The notes under the pieces: generated by a model
Database searches by the model: none
What the model saw: the letters and a program-made list of their open reading frames with translations, nothing else
Told to the model about the DNA's origin: nothing
Part shown: positions 1-11,346 of the stretch, piece after piece
Layout of the letters: each line of letters opens with the position of its first letter
Position numbering within the stretch: position 1 is the first letter of the stretch
Program-made: the position numbers and the translations under genes
Assembly: GCA_027475525.1 (NCBI GenBank)
Contig: JAMWFC010000091.1
Coordinates: forward strand, 929,861 to 993,860
Direction of reading: 5' to 3'
DNA: 64,000 nt
Origin: Macrolepiota albuminosa
Taxonomy: Eukaryota > Basidiomycota > Agaricomycetes > Agaricales > Agaricaceae

Positions 1-1387
1 TAATACATGGGTTTTTATATGTAGTTTTTTAGGAGAAAAGAATAGGAAGTTCTGAAACTGAGATACTCGTGAAATCGAAGAAATGTTTTATTAGAATAGG
101 GAAGTAAGAAAAAAGGAGATTATGACGTATGTTATTAGGAGACTTCTGGGTTTTCGGACTTGTCATGAGGATTGTGACATTGTTCCAGCTCTGCAACATG
201 GCCCTGCGACAGTCGAGGTTATGGTTCTGCGCGAGCGTAAAGGGAGCGGTTGAGCCTGGAAAGCAAGTGGCCGTGTTCTATGAAACGGGCAAAGTGTGCC
301 TTTACCTCCTGAGCCGTAGGTACAAGAGGTTTGCAGCATGACCACTAATTTCTAATGGCATGCCCTGCAATATTAATCGTTGTATGCATTTGCTGGATAT
401 CTCACCATGCCTGGAGCAGTCCTCTGCAGCAGACAACTCTGTACTATTTCAAGTCGCAAAGGTCATATTGAGCACAATGGAGGTGCTGGCATCCACAATC
501 TCCAACCCAACACTTTTTACTATGCGTGACCTTTGAGAATCGTGGATACAACTTCAATATTAACTGACGATGTTGCTTGACGTAAACGCAGGTTCCGAGG
601 GTAAGGAGCGTTTTCGGAGGCCTCTGCGTGGTCAACACTTTACAGATCACCGAGTTTAGGGCCGTTTCCGACTCAGTGCCAGTGTTTGGCAGATGCTGGG
701 TAGGGAACAGTAGGGTCCAGGGTTTCATTCATCAGCCAGTTCACATGCAATGGTCTTGCATTGTCCTCCATGCAACAATTTTGCAATTTCTTTTTCATGC
801 AACGGTCTTGCATTCATACCACTACCATCGCCTCACAGGTGAGCGCAAGTTGCTCGTACCTCACAGTTCAGTAATTTGACACTCTTCGCAGAGCAGTGAT
901 AGCCTCCGTTGTCTGGTTTTTGATTCTATTTGCATCACTGTTCCAAGAAGTAGGTCTATATTCAGTTGCCAGTCGATGAGTCTCTATCACATTGTGCACT
1001 GCAGTTTAATACGAATACGCTTTCAGAATTATCTTCTGAATAGCAAGTTCGTTCACAGTAAGCCTACAGCTAGTACAGTTGACTATGAGCTTATGCATAC
1101 GCTTTCAATACTAGATTTTCTATTCCCTAGTCGTACTTTTTTTGCGCACCCTCCTACCTCTCCCTTGTTATCCTTTTCTTGGACTCTGTTTTTTGACGAA
1201 TCTTCTTTCTTGTTCTCATTATTCTAGTACATAGTGTACGTACAAAGTGCTTAGCCATAGCTACGTCGCCACTTCAAGAAATCAAAAATGAAGGGGTCGC
1301 TTTGGCAGCTGATTTCCGCTAAACTGTTTTCCATCAATAAGAATCGTGTGGTGCGACGAACTGCAGAGGACTTTACATCATCCTATC
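1..1387. other. Left flank; possible decayed coding remnant on the minus strand
   Basis: No gene is recognised. On the minus strand around 345-120 one frame reads like protein (it contains AHFARFIEHGHLLSRLNRSL) with a single in-frame TAA, which suggests the tail of a decayed gene or transposon protein. A minus-strand stretch at about 728-444 is open for 94 residues and cysteine-rich (KKCWVGDCGCQHLHC). I cannot assign either to a family. The flank ends at the ATAAG target-site copy (1388-1392) of the copia element next to it. Confidence 0.3.
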
Positions 1388-1392
1388 ATAAG

Positions 1393-1689
1393 TGTCGGAC
1401 TACTTCCTATCTGAGTTCTCCGCATCCGATCAGTCACGTGATCTTGCCACCTCACTCGTTGGTCACTTGATTTGCAGCCTCAGTTGTTTTCCCCATTGTT
1501 GGCATGACACTGAGGCTGTAAGTAACCACTTATTCACTGTCAAAGACATTTACTCATATTAACATTACGATACAGTAATCTCTTTTTTCGTGTCTACTTA
1601 GATACAATAATCTCAGTTGTTTTCCCCATTGTTGGCACGATACTGAGGCTTAATCTCTTTTTTCGTGTCTACTTAGATCCGGTGCTACA
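1393..1689 (+). repeat. Copia-1 5' LTR
   Basis: The 297-bp LTR begins TGTCGGACTA and ends GGTGCTACA. It contains an internal duplication: a block with CTCAGTTGTTTTCCCCATTG occurs near 1478 and again near 1612. Each block ends in ACTGAGGC, complementary to the nearby GCCTCAGT, so each can form a hairpin. It aligns along its length with the 3' LTR at 7466-7765 with scattered C/T and G/A differences. Confidence 0.95.
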
Positions 1690-1690
1690 A

Positions 1691-1700
1691 GTTATGGGCC
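1691..1700 (+). other. Copia-1 primer-binding site, half-tRNA-iMet type
   Basis: Directly after the 5' LTR the sequence is GTTATGGGCC. This differs by one base from GTTATGAGCC, the complement of the anticodon stem-loop of initiator methionine tRNA. Drosophila copia and yeast Ty5 use this half-tRNA primer instead of the tRNA 3' end. The assignment rests on position and a 9/10 match. Confidence 0.6.
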
Positions 1701-1794
1701 TTTTTTAAGCCTGGTTTGGTGGAACAACTCATTGCCCTGATACTCCTTCAGATGCCCATGGCTGCCTCCACATGATATCTTATTTTCTTTCATT

Positions 1795-3640
1795 ATGTCC
1801 AATTACTCAGGAGATGAACGGAATATTCCAAGTTTTCCCCAGGAGAGTGAAGACGCAATGGCTTACTTTACACCAGGCTCCCTTTCTAATCCACGCATGG
1901 TCGAACTGCCGACTTGGAAAACACATCACCTGCAACGACTGCACTCTTCTTTTCCTAATTTAAATTCTTATGATACACCGCCCACTTTTCAGAACAATAG
2001 AACTTATAATCTTCCTCATTCCAATCTTAATCCTCCACCATTATCTCCTTCTCCCTATTTTCCTACCACTTTTCATGCTCCAGCACCTCGTAGACATCAT
2101 TTTCCACCTCCTTCTGTACATACATACCATTCTGAATCTGATTCCACTTCTAGACCAAATTCTGTATATTCTCGACCTTCTGCTGTTCCAAATTCTCCTG
2201 TACTCTCCCATCCACCTTCTGCACATGCATTTAGGACAAATTCAGTTTGTCCTGATGACTTGCGTCCCAATTCCATTTGCCCTTGCTCTGTTCAACTTTT
2301 TGAAGTCCCCCTTCCTCCATCACGTACTGCATCCTCTGTTTCTGTCATATAGCAATTGGACAATCATCCAGACAATCAGCATACATTCCCTGTTTTTCAT
2401 GATATCTATCCTGATCATACTTTTTCTTCCAACTCCACTCATGCTTCTTCTGAAAGACTTCATCATGCTCCTTTGCCTAACATACCTCAAATTCCACCCT
2501 GTTTTCAACATATTCCAAATGCTCATAATTTCAATTTTCCTCATAATATGCCTTGTTCTCCTCTTTATCAATGTGATATTCCACCTCATCTCATACTGAA
2601 TCCAATTCCCATGCCTGTTCAACCTCATTTGCTGATACCACCTCCACAACATGTTCAACCTCATTTACCGATACCACCTCCACATCATCGTCCTCCACCT
2701 CCTCAACAACTCCATTCACGTACATTGCGTTTAACTAATCTGCCTTCCTCTGATATTAAACTACCTTCTTTAGCTACCATTCCCCTTCTTTGTTCTTCTG
2801 CGGAATAGGTTTCCTGGAAATTGGCGGTTACTCGTATTATTGCCAGTATCAGGCTACATGGTTACATTTGTCAGATCTCTAATGTTGGTAATCTTTGGGA
2901 TCCGACAAGCCCTGTTGCACTACCACCCCATTATGATTTTGACTCAATGCCTGAAGAGACGAATGTGTATCAGATTTTCTGGCTAAATGACAACATTGTT
3001 GAACATGTTATTGTCGGAAGATTGTTTCAAGATATCCAAGATTTTCTTCCTCCTAAATGTGATGGACCTTACAATCTCCCTATACATCCTGCTCATGAAC
3101 TTCTGACTTTCCTATGTGAGTGCTTTGGAATTGGCAGTGCATCTGTTGCCAAATTCACCAAGTCAAAAGTCTTTGCTTTAACTGCTTCATTGAACACAGT
3201 TTCTATCTATGTACAAGCTTGGCGCTCTGCCGTTCATCAGTTGAATGGCACACCCTGAGATTTTACCCCTTAGCAACAGATACAAAAATTCATTGATGGC
3301 CTGCCCAATAGAGATCATTGGTCTGTCTTAAAGAAAGAAATATATCTTTCCTGGAAGAATTCTGGACCTGGTGGAATGTACAATTTCGCTCAGCTCACAA
3401 CCAGAGTGATGAACATAGATGCTAAGTATTGTAGACTGGCATTGGCTTTTTGATCTCACCCTACACAAACCAATCAAAGTTCCAACCCACCAATTTCCAA
3501 CTCTTTGCCTACTACTATCACAAATTTTACCTCTAATGCTCCAACTGACTCGACTACTTCTTGACCACGTACACAATGCACCAATTGCAACATGTATGGT
3601 CACACAATTGAGTTGTGCTGGTCCAAGGGAGGAGGAATGG
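1795..3640 (+). pseudogene. Copia-1 gag (nucleocapsid), interrupted
   Basis: Coding frames 1795-2352, 2356-2808 and 2821-3258 follow one another with stops between them. The N-terminal part is rich in Pro, Ser, His and Asn and contains a short tandem repeat (two copies around 2620-2690, QPHLLIPPPQHV / QPHLPIPPPHHR). The middle (2821-3258) resembles the helical capsid part of copia Gag. A CCHC zinc knuckle follows at about 3577-3620 (CTNCNMYGHTIELC), the RNA-binding nucleocapsid motif. Gag would form the virus-like particle. Start 1795 is the first ATG of the open frame after the LTR and PBS. Confidence 0.8.
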
Positions 3641-4149
3641 AGAATGGTTGCAATCTGGCACAGTTACGTCCTAGAGCCAATGTAGCTACCTCAGACATGC
3701 ACCCCATACCTACTCCGTTATCTCTTGTCAACAAGTCAGACAAACACAATGTGAATATTGCAGATGACAACAACAATGATATTGATTTGACTGCCTACAT
3801 TGCTCCTGAATCTAAATTCTCTTTGATGCTGTACGCAGCTTTTCTTGAATCAACTTCTCCCATAGCTCTCACGTCAATCTCTGACAAGTTTAATTCTATT
3901 CTTGATTCTGGATGCACAACACACATTCTCTGTGATCATCAATGTTTTTGGACTTATGACACAAATCGTGCGGTACCTGTGAGTACAGCTAATTGTGGAA
4001 CTCTGCATACTCTTGCACATGGCCAAGCTTGTTTTCGAATGCACGTTGGAGGCAAGAATATAATAATTACTCTAGAAGACTGTCTCCATGCACCAGATGT
4101 ACCAATTAACTTGCTATCTGTGGGTTCAATAGTCAAACATGACCTTTGA
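3641..4149 (+). pseudogene. Copia-1 aspartic protease
   Basis: The frame continues from the zinc knuckle and contains SILDSGCTTHI near 3896. This is the D-S/T-G catalytic motif of retropepsins, in the form usual for copia elements. The text around it (CDHQCFWTYD, then EDCLHAPDVPINLLSVGSIV) matches the copia protease layout in which the last block leads to the GAG-pre-integrase domain. The frame stops at 4149. The enzyme would cut the Gag-Pol polyprotein inside the particle. Confidence 0.85.
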
Positions 4150-5217
4150 CTTTTATTTGAACATGGATCTACGTCAATATTTTTTCCATCTTCCATTCCA
4201 TCACTCAGCAACGATTCCATAAAAGCCTCTGTACACAATCATCTTTCCTTCTTATTTTGTGATTTTGTTTTCCCTATCTCTGTCTCTCCTAGTCCTTCAC
4301 TGGCTTTTCCTGCTCTGATTTTGGCTTCATTTCCTCAGCTTGATTTAACACCTGCTCTTTGGCATGCATAAGTTGGACATCTGGGACATGATGCTATGAA
4401 GACCATTCTTATGAAGAACTATGCGACTGGGGTTGATTATGATAGTCAGTTTAATGATGACCATTGTATTTCTTGTATTCTGGGCAAAAGGCAAGCCTGG
4501 CCTTTTGATCACTTCCAATGCCATGCATCTGCTGTATGCAATTTTCTCCACATGGACACTTGCAGTCCATTTCTGGTTTTATTTTCAAACGGATGCACCA
4601 ATCACTTCTATTTGATTCTTGATGATCATTCAAATTACAGGAGCACTGCTCTTTTATCATCTCATCCTCGAGCTGTCGGTCATTTTAAACGTGTTGAGGC
4701 CTTTTGAGAACTTAAATTGGGAAATTGTGTTCGAGTGATTCATTTGGATAATGCAAAAGAGTTTGTTTCTGGTGAACTATATGATTACTTTTCTTCTCGT
4801 GGCATTACGCATCAGGCAACGGCACCATATGCTCATCAGCAGAATAGTAAGGCTGAGAGATACATCAAGACTATTGAAGATTCTGCTCAGACTATAATGG
4901 CTTGGTCCGGTCTTCCAATGTCTTTCCTCGGTGATGCCATTCTCACTGCACAGTATCTACAAAATTGCCTTCCTACTTCCACATTACCTTCACTAACCAC
5001 TCCATATGAAGTAATGGAGAACATTAAACTGGATCTCTCACATCTTCATGTCTGGGGTTGTCGCTGCTTTGTTCTCTATCCTGGTGAGGTTTGTCCCAAA
5101 GGATCAGGTCACCATTTTGAGGCTATCTTGTTGTCTTTGATGAGTCTGTTCTTGGCCGTCTCTGGTCACAACCAGCCAGACACGTTCATTTCTTCTCTTC
5201 CCCTCAGTCACTCATAA
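4150..5217 (+). pseudogene. Copia-1 GAG-pre-integrase and integrase core
   Basis: The region after the protease carries GHLGHDAMKT (the H of the GAG-pre-integrase zinc-binding part), then CISCILGKR. The rve core follows with all three catalytic residues: D in HMDTCSPF, D in IHLDNAKEF (about 4741) and E in SKAERYIKT (about 4852). Integrase would insert the cDNA and make the 5-bp target duplication seen at the ends. In-frame stops near 4368, 4149 and 4705 break it. Unlike the other integrases in the window, the catalytic Glu is kept. Confidence 0.88.
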
Positions 5218-6700
5218 ATGCACGACCTTCTACTTCCCACTCTGCTTCACCGACCCCCCATGCAAATTCTACTCCTCCTTCCTCCTCTCCTTCGACAATT
5301 TCTGATCTGCCTCCTCGTGCTGACATGCCTCCACCCTCTTCTTCACCACCATTTGTTGCATCCATAGAACCTTATCCAAATCATGTCCGATATACCATTG
5401 TGCCAACTAAAAAAGGCTATCATTATACTGAGAATCTAATGGCCTGTAATGAACAACTTGTCTAGCTTTGGGCTGATTGTGCTGCACGCACATTACTTCC
5501 AGATTAAAACTTACACGCGATTCATGATTTTCAAGCTTTGTTATCAACTACAGCCTTGTCTAGCATGTCTGACAATATACTTGCAATGGAGATTGCTACG
5601 ATAGCTGAGTACAAAGCTTTGGCAACATACAGCTCTGATCTTATTCCTTTCAAAACACTATGCTCTTTTGATCTTTCAAAGCCTTCCAAATATTACAATG
5701 AGGCAATATGTCACCCTGATGCTAATACATGGCATGCCGCAATGCAGCATGAAATGGATAGTCTCTGTTCTCAAGGAGTTTTTCAAATAGTCACATTACT
5801 TTCTGGTCAAAAACCCATTGGTGTCTAATGGGTCTATGCCCATAAATTGGATGCTGATGGTTTAGTCATTCACAGCAAAGAGAAGGCTTATCTGCTTGCA
5901 CAAGGATTCAGCCAGCGTCTGGAGAACTATGGGTCCACTTACACTCCTGTTGCCCAAATGACAAGCATACAAATAACTCTTGCCTATGCGGTGAAATTTA
6001 ACTTTCATCTATTCACTTTTGACATCAAGACCACTTTTCTAAATGCACCTCTTTTTCACAAAGTTTATTGTAAACAGATCCCAGGTTTTCCTAAATCCAA
6101 TCCTTCTTCAGTTTATCGCTTGCTTTGTGCCCTATATGGCCTCAAACAATCATCACACAAATGGTATACTGTTCTTTGTCAGGCCCTTGAGGATTTGGAG
6201 CTTGTCTAATATGAGGTTGACCATGCAGTTTTTCTAGGTTCCTTCGACCAGCCTCCAGATCTCTCGATCTTAATGCCACCTGATGGGTCAAAGCTTTTTA
6301 TTATTGTCTGCATACATGTGGACGATGGTTTAAATGTGACAAATTCTATTCCTTTATACGCATGGCTGATACAACGCCTGAATGAGTGTTTTGATTCAGG
6401 TCCATCAACGCTTTATTTGGGTATCCGCATAGATTGAGACCGTTCTCAATGCAAGCTCTGGCTCTCTCAGAAGGGCTTTATCACTGATCTGTTATTGATA
6501 TATAACCTTCTTGAGGCCAAGCTGACTCTGGTTCCACTTTATCACCCTCTCCACTCATTTCCTGAACCTCCAGCAAATGCTTTCTCTGACATCTTGAATG
6601 ATAATCTGACTTTGCATTATCAATGCTTAGTTGGCTCCATTCTGTACCTTAGCCTATGCACTAGGCCTGATTTGGTGTTTATAGCCATGAGCTTGGGTCA
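5218..6700 (+). pseudogene. Copia-1 reverse transcriptase
   Basis: After a Pro/Ser-rich linker (5218-5460), the copia-type RT starts near 5690 (NTWHAAMQHEMDSL). It continues with YLLAQGFSQ, the first catalytic Asp in TFDIKTTFLNA (about 6020), YGLKQSSHKWY (about 6136), and the YVDD-box variant HVDDG near 6315. Stops at 5826, 6208 and 6436 and frame changes disrupt it. RT would copy the RNA into cDNA. The LxRPD block (CTRPDLVF) at about 6658 marks the end of the RT part. Confidence 0.88.
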
Positions 6701-6897
6701 ATACAATTCCTGTCTGACACGTGCACATATGCTGGCCGCCAAAGGTGTTCTTCACTACTTACTAGATACAATGGATTTTGGGCCTGATTTGGTGTTTATA
6801 GCCATGAGTTGGGTCAATACAATTCCTGTCCAACACATGCACATACGCTGGCCGCCAAAGATGTTCTTCACTACCTACTAGGTACAATGAATTTTGC
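6664..6897 (+). repeat. 117-bp diverged tandem duplication inside Copia-1 RT/RNase H
   Basis: 6664-6780 and 6781-6897 are direct repeats starting GGCCTGATTTGGTG. They differ at about nine positions, mostly transitions, plus a one-base gap, so the duplication is old enough to have diverged. It repeats the RPDLVFIAMS block and shifts later frames. Confidence 0.85.
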
Positions 6898-7426
6898 TCT
6901 ACTCTATAACTTTGCCAAATCTGACAATCATCTGCCTATTTATCTTTTAATTCCTTGCAGCTGTGGTTTTGTGGACGTGAACTGGGCTTCTGACTCCTCC
7001 ACTCATCACAGTGTCTCTGGTTATGTGTTCTTTGTTTTTTCCTCTCTGGTATCCTGGTTATCTGTACATCAGCGCATGGTGGCCTTCTCATTAACTAAAG
7101 CCAAAGATATGTCAATGTCTCATGCCATGCACGAGGCCATATAGATTTGCTTACTTCTCATGTCTCTCTCTATGCCAATTCCTTGCCCTTTTCTTCTGAT
7201 ATGTGACAATAAAAGCGCTATCAACATTGCAACATCTGACTCGACAAACTCCCGATCCAAACACATTGATATACACTTTCACTTCATTCATGAACACTTT
7301 TTATCTGGTTCATTTGAACCTATATGGGTCTCTACCTCGGACATGGTAGCTGACATTCTTACCAAGGCTTTACCACGTGTTTTATATGATCATTTTGTTA
7401 AGGGTTTGGGTCTTGTGAAGCGCTAA
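6810..7426 (+). pseudogene. Copia-1 RNase H domain, C-terminal end of Pol
   Basis: The copia RNase H is visible in two frames. The first (to 7144) has DVNWASDSSTHHSVSGYVF, SLVSWLSVHQ and SHAMHEAI, corresponding to the D...E residues (TEAEY block, here changed to SHAMHEA). The second (7160-7426) has LICDNKSAINIA, SRSKHIDIHFHF and MVADILTKALP, the closing signature of copia Pol. A stop at 7142 separates them. The enzyme removes the RNA strand during reverse transcription. Confidence 0.88.
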
Positions 7427-7465
7427 TTCCTGTTTTCATACTTCTTTCTACTGCGGCGATGGGGT

Positions 7466-7765
7466 TGTATCAGACTACTTTCTATCTGAGTTCTCCACAT
7501 CTGATCAGTCACATAATCTTTGCCACCTCATTTGTTGGTCACTTGATTTGCAGCCTCAGTTGTTTTTCCCATTGTTGGCACGACACTGAGGCTGTAAGTA
7601 ACCACTTATTCACTATCAAAAACATTTACTCATATTAACATTACAATACAGTAATCTCTTTTTTTGTGTCTACTTAAATACAATAATCTCAGTTGTTTTC
7701 CCCATTGTTGGCACAATACCGAGGCTTAATCTCTTTTTTCATGTTTACTTAGATCTGGTGCTACA
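7466..7765 (+). repeat. Copia-1 3' LTR
   Basis: The 300-bp LTR runs TGTATCAGAC...GGTGCTACA and aligns with the 5' LTR over its whole length. It is followed directly by the ATAAG target duplication. Differences from the 5' LTR are mostly C/T and G/A. Confidence 0.95.
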
Positions 7766-7770
7766 ATAAG

Positions 7771-8132
7771 TTCCTTTGCTCTCCTCCACACTGACACGTC
7801 CAAACAAGACCATCTTACAAAAAAGGCAAGAAGATGATCATTAAATCATCAATTTCCTTTTTGAGTTTGTTGAACTTGAGAAAAGTCCCACCATAGTAAT
7901 TAATACCATGTTTCACTTGCATCTTCTGAGCAAGTGTTAGAACTTATAGATATAGTTGACTGGCTTATATGGGTCGGACCAACCAAAAACCAATGCAATA
8001 TAAGATTTTTGCAATATGAAAAGAGTCACACTATGTGACGTTGTATGACTACAGCCAAAATTGTGACATTTGAGATTATATTGTGAAGTAATAATCTAAT
8101 ATATTCTGCTTGTTTTCTAATAGCTCTCTCTG
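7771..8132. other. AT-rich spacer downstream of the pogo relic
   Basis: No gene is seen. The segment AGTCACACTATGTGACGTTG near 8023 has an inverted-repeat character (GTCACA...TGTGAC) and lies just downstream of the transposase stop, so it could be part of a terminal inverted repeat of the pogo element. No partner end was found. Confidence 0.3.
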
Positions 8133-9350
8133 TCACAACTGAGCCTTAAAACACCTCAACTGTCTGAAAATCTTCAGTGGTAAGTTAGAATCTCCATGTT
8201 TTAGGCATACCCTCTCTAACTTTCCACACAGAGCAATGGTATCTGCATGTGAAATATCATTATCAGGATCGCATTCTTTTTTCTTGGAGTTGTCAATTTC
8301 TATTGAATTTGCATTATATGAAGTTTTTTTTATCTTCTGTAGCACTTGAAAGATGATCATAGCTCTAAATCCCCACAATCATCTGCATTTTATGAGTCCA
8401 GATCTTCATGCTCAGCTTCTGGATCAACCAACTCTTCAAGGCTTAAAGGCTCACCAAATACCTGATTTTTTTTTACAAGCTCATTAATGGAGTCCATTAA
8501 ATCCTCTTCAGTAGCTTTAAGCTGTGTAGTCAAAGCAATGCATTGTGGAGGAAGCTTGATTGTAAGTTTTGGGTGCTAAGCATCTTCTGCAAGAGACCTG
8601 ATCAAAGCTTGGGCCATTTTTTTATCATCTTCAGCATCTATAACAGCTTTTAGAGCTAGTCACCAGTCATGATCATTGTATTTATTTTTCAAGTAATTTT
8701 GAAGATGGTCTTTGGCTGCTGATAAAGTCATATTGGACACAGCAAATTCTTGAAGAATATTCCAAGCTCTGGAATCTGTGTATATCAGTAAAGGTGCTGT
8801 TTGTTGCTTCTCACAATAAGGTTAGTAAATGCATCATAAATGTCAGTTTATTCTTACTCAGGATGTATTTTAGTGTGTTTTCAACAATGTCAGATTGTTT
8901 CAGCAGTAATTACATTTCATGTCTTTGTTGCCATCATCATACTCTCCAGTAAATTAATTTTATAAATGTCCCTTTCACCTGTATTGTCCAAATCAAGGGC
9001 ATGCATGCAAAATGCATGCCAATAATGTGCTTTGATACATCTAATGATTCTGGCATCAAGTGGTTGAATAAAAGACATCAAGTTGGGCTTCAAATATTTA
9101 ATGCAGATGTTTTGGGGATTGTATCAATATAATGCTCAGAAAAATTGTCAATAATAAGACAAATGAAACAATTTTCACTATGCATCTTGAGATCCATTAT
9201 TTTAATCTATCTAACTCAGCAGATCAGCTCATTGTATACTTGTAATATTAACAGTATGATATCTTACTCTTTGAAAAGCTCAGATGTCATCCAAGCTTTT
9301 TATTGTTATGATAATAAAAGCTATATTCAGCTAAGCCCTGCTTTTTAAAA
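8133..9350 (-). pseudogene. pogo/Fot1-type (Tc1/mariner) DDE transposase relic
   Basis: Reading the minus strand from 9350 downward gives the hallmark blocks of fungal pogo/Fot1 (CENP-B-like DDE) transposases in order: GLAEYSFYYHNNKK, WMTSELF, then CLIIDNFSEHYID containing the second catalytic Asp (about 9140), PNLMSFIQPLDARIIRCIKA (about 9080), HALDLDNTGERDIYKINLLE, and a C-terminal part with YNDHDW and ALKAVIDAED. The last open piece (8378-8133) ends at the natural stop. Several stops and frame changes make it dead. The protein would cut and paste its element between inverted repeats. The N-terminal DNA-binding half is missing, apparently replaced by later insertions above 9390. Confidence 0.85.
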
Positions 9351-9389
9351 CATTGAGGCTTTTAGGCATCATTTCTTATTCATAAAACA

Positions 9390-9671
9390 AATATGGATGT
9401 GTGCAGAGCACATACAATGTCAGGTACAATCTATTGGCCAGACTGAGCATTATAGGCAGCAAAACAATACTTGTATTTGTGATCAGAGACAGAGTTGAAG
9501 ATTTCTGCAAAGCAATCAAACTTAAATGGCATGGCTGCCTTAGTATATTCTCCTTTCTTGCATACTTTTTTGTTGAAATCAAGGTACTCCAGCATCTGAA
9601 GAGGATGAATTATGAAACCAGGTTTTTGATGCAGAGGAGTGAGGTAGATGAGCTGTGTATGCCTATCTTGG
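9390..9671 (-). pseudogene. Unrecognised coding remnant
   Basis: The minus strand is open from about 9751 to 9431 and reads like a real protein between 9680 and 9431 (it contains PGFIIHPLQMLEYLDFNKKV and FDCFAEIFNSVSDHKYKYC), ending in a stop after YNAQSGQ. I do not recognise the family. It lies between the pogo relic and a Copia-2 LTR and may be a piece of another transposon. The first residues of the open frame belong to the LTR and are not part of it. Confidence 0.35.
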
Positions 9672-10835
9672 TGTTGAAGACAGGCAAAGCACAGGAGACA
9701 GAAACTGTCATTAAAGCTGAAGTTCAAAGTCAAAAAGAGTTTATTGAGCAAAGTAAAGTACTACTAACCTGAAATCCAAAGTCAGAAAAAGTTTATTGAG
9801 CAAAGTAAAATACTACTAACCTGAAGTCCAAAGTCAGAAAAAATAAGGATCTCAGATGATCTATCTACAGTTTATATACTGCTGAAAAACTATATACATG
9901 TGATAGAATGAACTTGGAGTAGAATGATGATCATAGTAGTGTCACGAACCACACCTATGCCACCCTGACCTCCCAGTAATTCTTGCCTGAAACCCCTCCT
10001 TCAAAACCCACCCACCCAGCACATCCCCAGAATACACCGGGCCAAGACCGACTAGATCTGATGCTATCCGACCAAGGCTGGCCCAGCAAAGCCCAATGCC
10101 CAGCCCCCCAGTAAGACCTGAAGCCCTGCCAACATGCCACGTGCCTCAGACGCCATCTCAAACCTTGATTGACTAAGCCCAGAGGCCGCCCCCACTTAAT
10201 ACTACCCTCCCAGTGCCACTTCTGAGCCCAAGCAATACACCGCAACTCATCTACACCTCTGGAGCCACACAGCCACAGAGGACTGACACTCGGACAATAC
10301 ACCACACGGGATGCACTACATAGAAAGGAGGCACAGACCTTGCCCAGGGGGCCTGGAGCTCACCTGGCACCTGGTATTTAACTCGCAGTTCATAGTACGT
10401 TACAGTAGTCTTGATATTGCTATAAACCCTTGTTTCTACGCTTGTTTGTTTATTTACTTGCTCAATCTACTCATTTTTCTTCCACCCAGTCTCCTGATCT
10501 TAAGTCTTGCCTTTTTCTCTTCCGTCTCCCGCCCTCAGGTCGTCCTTGATCCCTTTCTCCAGTGTCTCTCCGCTTTTTGGCTCAGCCTCCACTTCATCAT
10601 GTTTTGGACTCAACCTGGGACCCTACCCCTACCAGCCCTACCCTCCGGCCCTCCGTGCACACCCTGGAGCACCACTGGAGCTCCATCAGCTAGCTCTGGA
10701 GCACATCTCAGCGCCTCGAAGTCACCTGTAGACATTGAGTCCGCTTAGTAAAGACCCACTTGCAGTTGGAAGCCTCCGTCATAAGCAGAACCTAACAAAT
10801 AGATAGTGGAATGCATGCAACAGGCAATTTCAACA
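9672..10835 (-). repeat. Copia-2 LTR, split by a gypsy solo LTR
   Basis: 9672-9939 starts TGTTGAAGAC and is continued at 10803-10835 up to TTTCAACA, with a gypsy LTR between. The family is oriented by its purine-rich tract: elsewhere the end TTTCAACA is followed on the plus strand by GTCTCCCCTGATC next to minus-strand pol, so this LTR reads on the minus strand. An imperfect 57-bp tandem repeat lies near 9737-9850. It is followed by a scrap of minus-strand RNase H, so it is the 3' LTR of a mostly deleted element. Confidence 0.85.
9940..10797 (+). repeat. Gypsy solo LTR (B type) nested in a Copia-2 LTR
   Basis: The 858-bp sequence begins TGTCACGA and ends AACCTAACA, matching the LTRs of chromovirus B in ends and internal order, including the AGTCTTGATATTG predicted transcript start near 10412. 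It is flanked by AGTAG (9935-9939) and AATAG (10798-10802), a 5-bp target duplication with one G-to-A change. The interrupted Copia-2 LTR continues on both sides. Confidence 0.88.
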
Positions 10836-10940
10836 GTCCTCTCTGATCTAGTGTAGCAGTAATACATTTTATGCAGAATATTTCACATTCAGAAAATCTC
10901 TTTGTCAGCTTCTACAGCTAATAAATTTATAGTGCACCAC
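10836..10940 (-). pseudogene. Copia-2 RNase H scrap
   Basis: The minus strand shows the same purine-tract/RNase H end that flanks the LTR at 13264. The text around 10866-10920 is nearly the same as 14300-14360 in the longer Copia-2 copy. Only about 100 bp of pol remain before the next segment begins. Confidence 0.7.
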
Positions 10941-10959
10941 CTGATCAAGAATTAGGCTA

Positions 10960-11346
10960 CTAAACAGATGAGTGAGAAAAAAAAGGAAAAATTTAAGGTC
11001 ACCATCTCCTTGGCTTGTAATGCAAATAGGAGCAAAAAGATGTCAGCAATGTTTATCAGAAAAACTATAACTTGATCATGCTTGGCCTCATTACTGAGAA
11101 GAGTTACATAGACAACATCATGTTTAAAACTACATTGGCTGCAATCTGCCACCCTCACTTAGCCAACTCATCCAAAACTCACTTCTATTAGCAGTACCAT
11201 GATAAACACAAGAAGCATGCTAAAGTTGATAGCAACAACTCCAATCTGGACATTAGTGATGATAGATACTATTTTGAAGGCTCAATATGATGTAATCAAT
11301 CCTCTTCCATTGTTCAAAACTATAACTCTCAACCTCTTCTATCTAA
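10960..11346 (+). pseudogene. Probable second pogo-type transposase fragment
   Basis: A plus-strand frame starting near 10969 reads MSEKKKEKFKVTISLACNAN, then KKMSAMFI. This resembles the SGKKKDKFRVT...NADGSEK...FIGK block just before the catalytic core of fungal pogo transposases. The rest to 11346 is protein-like in places (HDKHKKHAKVDSNNS) but unassigned. It is distinct from the 8133-9350 relic, being on the opposite strand and covering an earlier part of the protein. Confidence 0.5.

Larger units (their letters stand above)
1393..7765 (+). mobile_element. Copia-1: complete Ty1/copia LTR retrotransposon, degenerate
   Basis: The element is bounded by two LTRs (1393-1689 and 7466-7765), each starting TG and ending CA, and flanked by a perfect 5-bp duplication ATAAG (1388-1392 and 7766-7770). 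Internal order is gag with zinc knuckle, aspartic protease, GAG-pre-integrase, integrase, reverse transcriptase, RNase H: integrase before RT defines Ty1/copia. A purine-rich tract (about 7455-7464, GCGATGGGG) precedes the 3' LTR. All genes are broken by stops and frameshifts, so the copy cannot move on its own. The matching target duplication shows that both ends come from one insertion event. Confidence 0.95.
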
